A stretch of DNA of 64,000 bases from positions 7,986,342-8,050,341 of the forward strand of contig JAVLUZ010000154.1 in assembly GCA_036768485.1 (NCBI GenBank), in the 5' to 3' direction. Shown here piece by piece: positions 47,601-56,600 of this stretch. Source of the DNA: Mermis nigrescens (lineage: Eukaryota; Nematoda; Enoplea; Mermithida; Mermithidae). Positions within the stretch are counted from its first letter, which is position 1. The number at the start of each line of letters is the position of its first letter. The translations under genes were made by a program, and so were the position numbers. Below the pieces are notes generated by a model, which saw only the letters and a program-made list of their open reading frames with translations, was not told the origin of the DNA and searched no databases.

Positions 47601-50600
47601 ACACATACAGTAACATACCACAATAATGACAGCAGTCCAAGAACGCGGAAAACATTATTGTTCTTAACATAAATTAATTGCCTCTAAATTCAAAAAATAT
47701 TGTTTAAAAAAAGACTCCCTAGATTTAATAACCGCCTACCTTTTGAAATCGATCAGACTGCATAGAATTTAAAACTGAGTTAGATATGCTCTTGATTGTC
47801 GGAAGTATAAAGTTCACTATTTTTTATTAGCTATAGTAAATATATGTTACATTCTAAACAGTCCTGTAAGTTATAGAGGTCGTTCCACATTTAAATTAAC
47901 TTGGAAACGACATATAACGTACCTACGGGACTTACTTAAGTACCTGGCTACACTTAGCGCTGGCCAGGTTGCTAGGGCGAAACGCCGGACTCAACCACAC
48001 GGCCCTCAATAACTACGGTCTCAAACTCCTCGGACCTAAATTCGTCCGTACCTACGGAGCTATTGACAGCTACGCCCTAAAAACCTAACGCAGTACTAAT
48101 TAAGTAACCCCGGAATTTTGCCCTAGGTCAGTTGACCTATTTTGGACCAAAATAATAATTAACGCAAAAAGCTTTGTTGACTTGCTTTCGCCAGAGAATA
48201 CCTATGGCGAAAAACTATTTCTTCTCTGGTTCCTACGAGCACAATGAACAATGAAAACAACAAAAAAGAGCTCTCAACCAGCCAGTCATCTTACATAAAA
48301 CTTATGAAATAATTTTTATGATTTTTTAATTGAAATTTGGGTGTTTGAATTTGCGATAAAGAAAATAATCAAAAGACAGTCACTTGGATTATTTAAGCCG
48401 AGTAATAAAATAAGGGCCGTCCACCAATTCCGAACTAAACACGATTGATCACTATGAAAAAGTTTTGAAAAATGAGCTTGCTAAGCGAGAATTGTAAACC
48501 AAGAGAAACTTAAAGTTTAAACCTACTATTAGATTATGAAGAGAATTGTAAAAGATTTTAAACTTTAAGAAAATTGAAAAGGTGGGATGTTAATAAATTA
48601 AAAAACAAAGTTTTCCGGCAAAAATTCAAGAACTTCACGCAAATTTCAAGTGTAAGGAACACTAACGCTTAGATTTGGTAGTAAAATAAATTCGTAGTAT
48701 AAACTACAAATTAACAACAAATGAATAGTGCAAACTTTACACAACTACTAGGTGTAGAGAATACTAACAGTCAGATTCCCAATTCTGATTTTACGTAGAA
48801 AAAACCAGAATTTTACTTTAATTTTATCCTATTCGACCTCGCCCAACTTCTGAACAGAGAAAGTGGCGAACAAAAAATGTACAAACACGTATTTTCCACT
48901 GTCCACCACATTGTAAACTTTAAAAATCTGAACCTAACGCCCATTGAATGTAAATAAATTCGGTTCGGGCCAGTTTTTTGCCCTTTGATTGTAGTAGATT
49001 TGTATGTGCCAAACTTATGTTCCGCAAATATTTGAAATGCTTTATCAACAAAATACGATAAAACCTGTTTTTTCCGCCCACTTTACACCTCAGATTTCGA
49101 ACTTTACACCCCATAAACAACTCAATATTACGTTTTTTTGAACGCGGCTTGCTTCGACGTGTAGCCATTAGAAGTTACTTTATTTCTATTTTATTTAATT
49201 AACCCCAACTTTTGGCAGAGAAATCTTGGAAAAAATCTGTTTTTTTTACACATTTACTAGAGTGTAAAGTTTAAAACCCTGGTACTAACTGCGTATTAAT
49301 TGTAGAAAAGTTTGCTGGTAAGCACAAGATAGCCCTTGATCCGTAGTACATTTCTGTCAGGAAACAATTTCCTAAAACTCATAAGCGGAGTTGTTGGCAG
49401 ACATAAACATGTCGAAAACTCGGCCAAAATGTGTCTTTTCGCCCCCAGATTTTCGCACTCTTTACACTCCCATTCGACAACTGAGGCGAAATTTAAAACA
49501 CCAAAAAGGTGTTATCTGCAGAACCTAAATAGATATATGAGTCAAATAAAGTGCATGGTTTTGCCAAAAGAATTGAAAAAATGAAAAAAGTCAGCATTCA
49601 GAAGATTCGAACCCATCATTCTTTGTTTAATACCGCATCCGAGAACGGAGTTGTCAACCACCGCGCCAACTCGACATATCAGCAGATTTCAGCTTGATTA
49701 TCCTATTTTGAAAGATATTCATCATTCTACTGATGTTTAAGAATAGTGTATTTATGATGATAAAAATAATTATTTATTAAAGACGTGTCAGAAACCTCTG
49801 AAATACGAAAAATCTGATCAAAAATAGGCAATGCGGAGTTATCTATCGGCATTAGAAAATAGATGTATATATAATTCAAAGTTCACCTCTTCATACCTCA
49901 ACAAACACTGGCTGTAGAAAAGTTTAAAGGTCAGATTCGCTATTCTGACCTTACGGAGAACATATTTAAAAAAATTCATCCTCCACGACGCTCTGGGCGC
50001 AAAAATGCTTCTCGGTGTAAACTTTACACTTGTGCTAATACCGTAATATTGGGTGTATAGAAACAAAATAAACTGGGATCTGTAACACTAAGGTCAGGGC
50101 ACCTTTTAAGCATAATTAGCATATTCCGCCTACTTAGCGGAGTAGTTGAAGAGATATCGTTTTTCGTCTCGAACCCTTTACACTAAAACGATCACAGATC
50201 AAGAAATATTGCGTTATAAGAAAGAAAAAAATCGGTTTTGCTATTTTGCAACCCTCTACATTATAAAACCGATTGGACTGCACAGAAACCAAAATTGAGT
50301 TAGATAAGCTGAAGGACACGCAAAGAGTAAAAAACACGTATGCTTTACACTTTTGTGCAACAACCATTGACTGTAAAGAAATTTTAAGGTCAGATTCGTG
50401 ATCTACAGCTGGGGGGCAACATTTTAAAAAAAATTGGCCCTCCGCAAATTATTTGATTTTTTGCTTTACACTTTACACGCTCATTGCTAACTCAGTATTG
50501 AGTGTAAACAAAAGAAAAAACACGGGCATCGAATTTTTTAATTATCCATCGATTGAAAAAACCGCACCTCCCAGGTGTGTGCCGTTGTTGCTGTGAGGGG

Positions 50601-53600
50601 GAACACAAATTTCGCACTCGCTGTGATAAACATTTAAGAAAAAGGATGGCCAAGTATATTATAGGTAGCGCTATCGCGCTACCTATGATATTAATACCCA
50701 AGTACAATGGTCTGAGGACAAATAAACAATGAGTGTAAACTACTTTACATCACTGTTGGGTGTAAACAAACGCGCCTACGTGACGTCTCACATTTGATTC
50801 TTTGAAAATTTCAAGACTCCAGGCACTGTTTTTTTTTTGTACGAGACAAAGATTTTGAGGCTCGTACAAAGATTTTTCGGAGCCATCTTTGTACAATGTA
50901 CAAAGACTTTTGGGGCAAAGTAATAGTAATTTTAACGTTTTTTTCGAGTATTTTTTAGCAAAATTTCTAAAAATTTTCGGCGCTTCGCGCCGAGTATCAT
51001 AATTACATTCTATTTAGCTCCAGGCGCGGGCATTAAACACTCCAAAATCTGTCTGTAAGCATCTTTGTACAGATTGAAGCATCTTTTACATCTATTTCCA
51101 CTGTTTTATAAAGATTTTATGCAGAAAAAAGAACTATTAAACAACTGTGCACTGTTTTCTGCCGTTTGAAGATAAAATTGACTCTTTTATCTTTGCGTTG
51201 CATTAAATTCATTAGCAAATTGGTGTCTATTATGAGATTCAGTCAGCACATTGCAACCGCTTATTATTTATAATTGTGTAGCACAAGTCATTTTAACTTG
51301 CTGAGTCGAATTTTATGTGTAATTTCAACCTAAGTCTCATGAAAATTTTGGCGTTTCGGGCCGAACTAATGTAACCATCTGAATTTAGGACAAAGTTACA
51401 CCTTTTGCGAAGCGTGCGGGTCACGGATAACAATCTAGTAGTATGTAAAAATGTGTACATATAATTGCATATCTATACGGTATATGTACAAAAAAATTTT
51501 CGCTCGTACAAAGACTTTTCCGGGGATCTTTGTACATGTACAAAGAGGCTCGTACAAAAAAAAAAAACAGTGACTCCAGGAAAAAATTAGGTTTCTGGAA
51601 TGCTCAACAAAAACGAAGATAAATACATATGTAGTGTAAACTTCATGTAAACACCTAGTGTAAAGAAGATTTTGGTCAGATTCGTAATTTTGATATTGTT
51701 CCGATATTACGATTACTATTTATGAAAAAAATTAAGTCTCCATAATGTTCTATGGGCAAACTAACAATAGGTGTAAACTACTTTACAACACTGTAGAGTG
51801 TAAACATATGCGCCAGACTGGCATATCAAATTTGGTTCCTGGTCCATTTCTAGACTTGATAATCGTGTCCCTGACTCATAACCGGAGAAGCAGGCAGAAA
51901 AAACAAGACAGAAACGCATTTTAAACACCAAATTTTCGACTTTACACTCGCTAAATATTTATGTATAGACAATTTACTTTGACATGCACCCGATATAAAG
52001 CACTTTATTTTTATTCTATTGGACTTATCCCGACTTCTGGACGGAGAAAGTGGCGAACAAAAAACGCATTAAAAACGTATTTTCCATCATTTAGAACACT
52101 GTAAACTTTAAAATTCCGTACCGAACTCCCCATTGAGTTTAAAGAAATTCGGTTTGGTACAATTTGTAGCTTTTAAATCGTAGTACATTCCTGTGTGCCA
52201 AAATTCTGTTGCAAAAATTATTTGGTATGATTTATTAATCAAACTTGGGAAAAAACGTGTTTTTTCGCCCATTTTTTACCTCTGATTTCGAACTTTACAC
52301 CCTCATAAATAACTCAATATTGCGTTTTTTAAATGCGGTTTGCTGCGATGTGTAGCCCCTGAGAGGCACTTTATTAATGCTGTCTTCAATTTACACTGAC
52401 TTATAAGCGGAAAAATTTGGCAGAGAAATCTTACTTAAGATCCGTTTTTTACACCATCCACTAGAGTATAAACTTTAAACCCCAGGATCTAACTCACCAT
52501 AGAGCGTAGAAGACTTTGCTTATATGTAGAATGTACCCCCTGATCCGCTCTACATTTTTGTCAAAAAACATTGCAAAAACTCATAACCGGAGTTAGTATC
52601 AGACATAAGCAGGTTGAAAACTCGACCAAAAAGTGCTTTTTCACCTCCAGATTTTCGCACTCCTTACACTGCCATTCGAGAACTAATTCGAATTTCAAAA
52701 AACAAAAAATGGTCATCTGTAGAATTCATCCCTCTATAACCCTATGTTGTTCAATTGTTCGAGTCATCAATACTCAGTTGTCCACATGCCGTGATAAAAA
52801 GGTCCCAAAATTTGTCCTATGTTATGACGTTACACAAAAACTTTGCACCTTCTTTACACAGTAAGTTTTGAGTTTCAAGAAAAACAAAAAAACACGGGCA
52901 GCGAATTTTTTTATTATCTTTCTTTAAAAAAAGCGCACCTTCCAGAAGTGTCCCGTTATAGCTGTAGGGGGTGCACAGGTGTTAGGGGTACCCAAGTATA
53001 TTATAGGTACGCGCTAACGCGCTACTTAAGATAAGTTGAAATAGAGCTCCAAAATAAACGACCAGGAAATCAGCTGTGTACGACATTTTCTACCTGCTGG
53101 TCGAACGAAGCCCAAGTATATTTTTAGAAATAAAAACAATTTTTTCGTATAAATGAAAATAAACTTCAATTCACTTTTTGTACCTACCCATGTACATTTT
53201 AGCGAATAAAATTTTCAAGGAGGGTAATTATTAGTCATAACCGGAAAGATGCATGAAAAATTAAAAATATCAATCGTATATAATCAAGTTTTGGTAAAAT
53301 GCAGAACGCAATCAAGTTTGGCAAAATGCAGATCGATAAAACTATGAATTGTTTCATTCTACGGACTAAGTGTTTCAATAATATATCATTGGAAGTTGTG
53401 AAATTTGTTTTCCTTTGCGAACTATCTTTTGCCGTTATTAAATACTTTCCCGTTGAAAATAATTTTCAGAACACATAAAGTGTACGTGAGGAAAAGCGAA
53501 GGGCGTTTCAGACTTCCCAAATTTGTCATTTGTTGCAATTTCTTTGCGAACCAGATTATTTTTAGATGTAATACTTATACAACAAAATGATATCTTACTG

Positions 53601-56600
53601 TGGTTTAGTATATAAAGTTTTATTTATTATGAATTGCATTGCGTAAAAAAGTAGTAGAGCAAAATAAGAAAAGACCGACATATTGACGTACAAGATATAG
53701 CAAACATATGACAAAAAAACGAAGCATGCGAGTCAATGATATGACGAATGTTATGCTCTGGTGATTCGGAATGAATCAGAGTTTCTTAATCTGGACTTGA
53801 ATTTTATAAGTTATGACGAGACATAAAGATGTCCGATGAATCATTTTGAATGCCCATGCAAAGGAGTTGGAAGTGATTGATGAGGAATTCACTTCAAAGT
53901 CGGAGAATTTTCAGATTTTGAAAAATTCGTGAAAATCAACAAAAAAAACAATATATTTGTACTTTAAGGTCATACGTGAGCGAAGAGGAAAAATCTGAGG
54001 TTGATTAGAGAATTGAATGGTTGAACTAGAGGAATTGTGAGGATCTCTTTCAGATATAGGTACCTTGAGAGTCAGAGACACCAAGAAGGAAAGAAAACAA
54101 TTTTATTGAATAAATAAGGTAGAACTAAATCCAAGAACTAAGGTAATGTAATACAGATGAGGATTTTTAAAAGTATGAGACATGACATGTTCTATAGATA
54201 GCAGTGGTAGTAGTACCTAAATCATAAATCAGAGATTTGATGAGTACGAATCGTGGAGGATTTTGGGCTTCTCGGACCATACATGAGTAGCGTAGCGTCC
54301 GAATTCTGGGAGGTCTGGGCGGTGTAAATCTAGCGAAAATTCCGAGAAATACATGCTAGAAATTCAATTCTGATGGGTCATGCCGGATTTTTCGGACCCC
54401 CTCAGAAACCAAATCGAAAAATCTGCAGGTCCAGCATTCTATTTTTCGATTTTTTCTTTTTTCCTCTATCTAACAATAGAGTTGGCTTGATGAGAAAAAT
54501 ACAAAAAAATGAGTTTGCTCTTAACATTAATTTCTTATCCTTCTTTATCCTGTCAAGTTTCCAAAGAACCCCCAGGCATTCGTATGTATTTATGACCTTG
54601 ACCCTGATCAGCCTTAATGTGCAATTTTTCAAAGAATGCACTTTAGGTACAGTGTTCTGAATGTATTTCTAAAAAAGTTCTTGAATTTCTCAAATTTTAT
54701 CAAATCCCCAATTTTAAAACCTCATATAGGCTCTTAAAATTTAACCTCAGTTCTTCTGTTGGTTTCTTTCACCAATCTGAATTGCGCCATCATCAGCCGC
54801 CTATTTTCTTGCTCCAAAACGTTAATCTTGCGCGTAAAATCATCCTTTATCGTCGATTTATCGTCGCCATTCTCGGTCACCATGTTGAAACAATCGGGCA
54901 CAATTTGTATAAAGCTAAGCCTTTTCTTCTGAAGCATGCTCGTATGAATAAGCGAGTGGCAGTCCGCCGAATTTTGCGAAATAAAAATTCGCAAACTTTA
55001 GCTCACGATTTATCAATTTGCTACTTTTATTGACGTAAATCCGTCATTTGTCGGATTACGTTGTTACTTATGTACCTATTATAATGACCAATGTGTCTGC
55101 CTTTGAATCCGCTATTATCCCTCAGGGCATTCGTGCAAATTACGAGAGGTGCTAATGAGAATTGCATGTTTTATTTCGCGCGCGATCGGTTTTGAGGATT
55201 GATTGCATGCTCAGCTGTTGTTGACCTCATAAGCTGGAGGAGTGTGCAAGTATAGGGGTGCTTCGAAATTTCCCGACTTTTGCTGACTACTTTTCAGTAA
55301 ACAAAGAAATTATTGCAATTGTTTGGAAGGAAGTCTTAAGTTTCACTTAAACGTAATTTTCCCTTGAGACGACTTCCGGTATATTTTCTCGTCTCAGTTC
55401 CGCATTCTTTGAGGTGCACGTAAACAAGAAGTTGGTTATTTTTAAAAAACTTCAAGGCACACAAGTTCAGCTTTAATGTAAGGTCTTGAATAAAAAATAG
55501 GGCGGTAAGGTGATAGAAAGGTGGCTATGTTAAGCTGGCATTATTTGCTTCACTTTCCCCATAAAATGCCACATTTTTCCATTCTGGAGGGACCCGATAA
55601 CTCTCATGTGCAAGTCTGGTCGCAACCAGACACCTGTGCATGGGGAGGGGGTTGTGGGTCATGTGATCTTCATACAGCACGCAGTTTGGGGCGTCAGTCA
55701 GAAGTTTTTTAACGATGGTTGAAAAATGGAATAAACATTAAATGAGTGTAGAATTATCCGTAATGGAAGTTTCTAATCAGATTCAATGACTTTCCCAAAC
55801 CACTTGTGTTATTTGACCTCAACTTTGCCTGGTCTTCACCCGCCAAAAGTTTTTAAACTTGTCCTTCTGTTGAGTCAACTGAGTCAACTAAGGTTATAGA
55901 GGAGCATGACCGATCATGGGGGTCAGCCGTGGAGCCTTTTTAAACCAAAATCGCCTCAAAAATGATATAGATGCTGAAATAGTGCTTATACATGTTTAAC
56001 TAGCAAAGAAAAATGCTCCGATGGAACAAAAAAGATGAATATACTTGGAATTGTGGATTCGTTAAGGATGTAAAAGGAGGGGACTAGGAAAAAGCTACCT
56101 AAAGTCGCAAAATCTGATAAAAATCACACACTTTCTCTAAGCAACGCAAAAAATCGAGTGTATTCTGCGGCCTCTAAAAAAGTGTCGTTTTTAGATAATT
56201 TTCAAAGTTTCAGATAAGAGTGTATAAACGAAATCTATAATGTTTACTTTTTTTAAATTGCTGGCAAGTAGCAACGCTGACTAGCTTTGTATCCTGATTG
56301 ATAGAAAACTAAGTGGTATTGAATTCAAAGTTGTTTTATTTTGTTATGAGTATTATAGCAAGCGAAGCAGGGGCCGATTGATTAGTGCACACAATCGTTA
56401 CGTGCATCATGCTAGTGTACCTACAGTTATAGTCTGTTTCATTTATCCGAGAGCTTTTTCAGCAAATGTTTTCGGAGCTTACAGTAACCCCTTCTTTCTT
56501 ATTTACTGTAGGTCGCTAGATCTCACTATAGCTATGTAGTAAAGACGGGTTTTTCAACAACATTTTTGCGGCATAATTTATTCTCGTCTTCCAGCAGATC

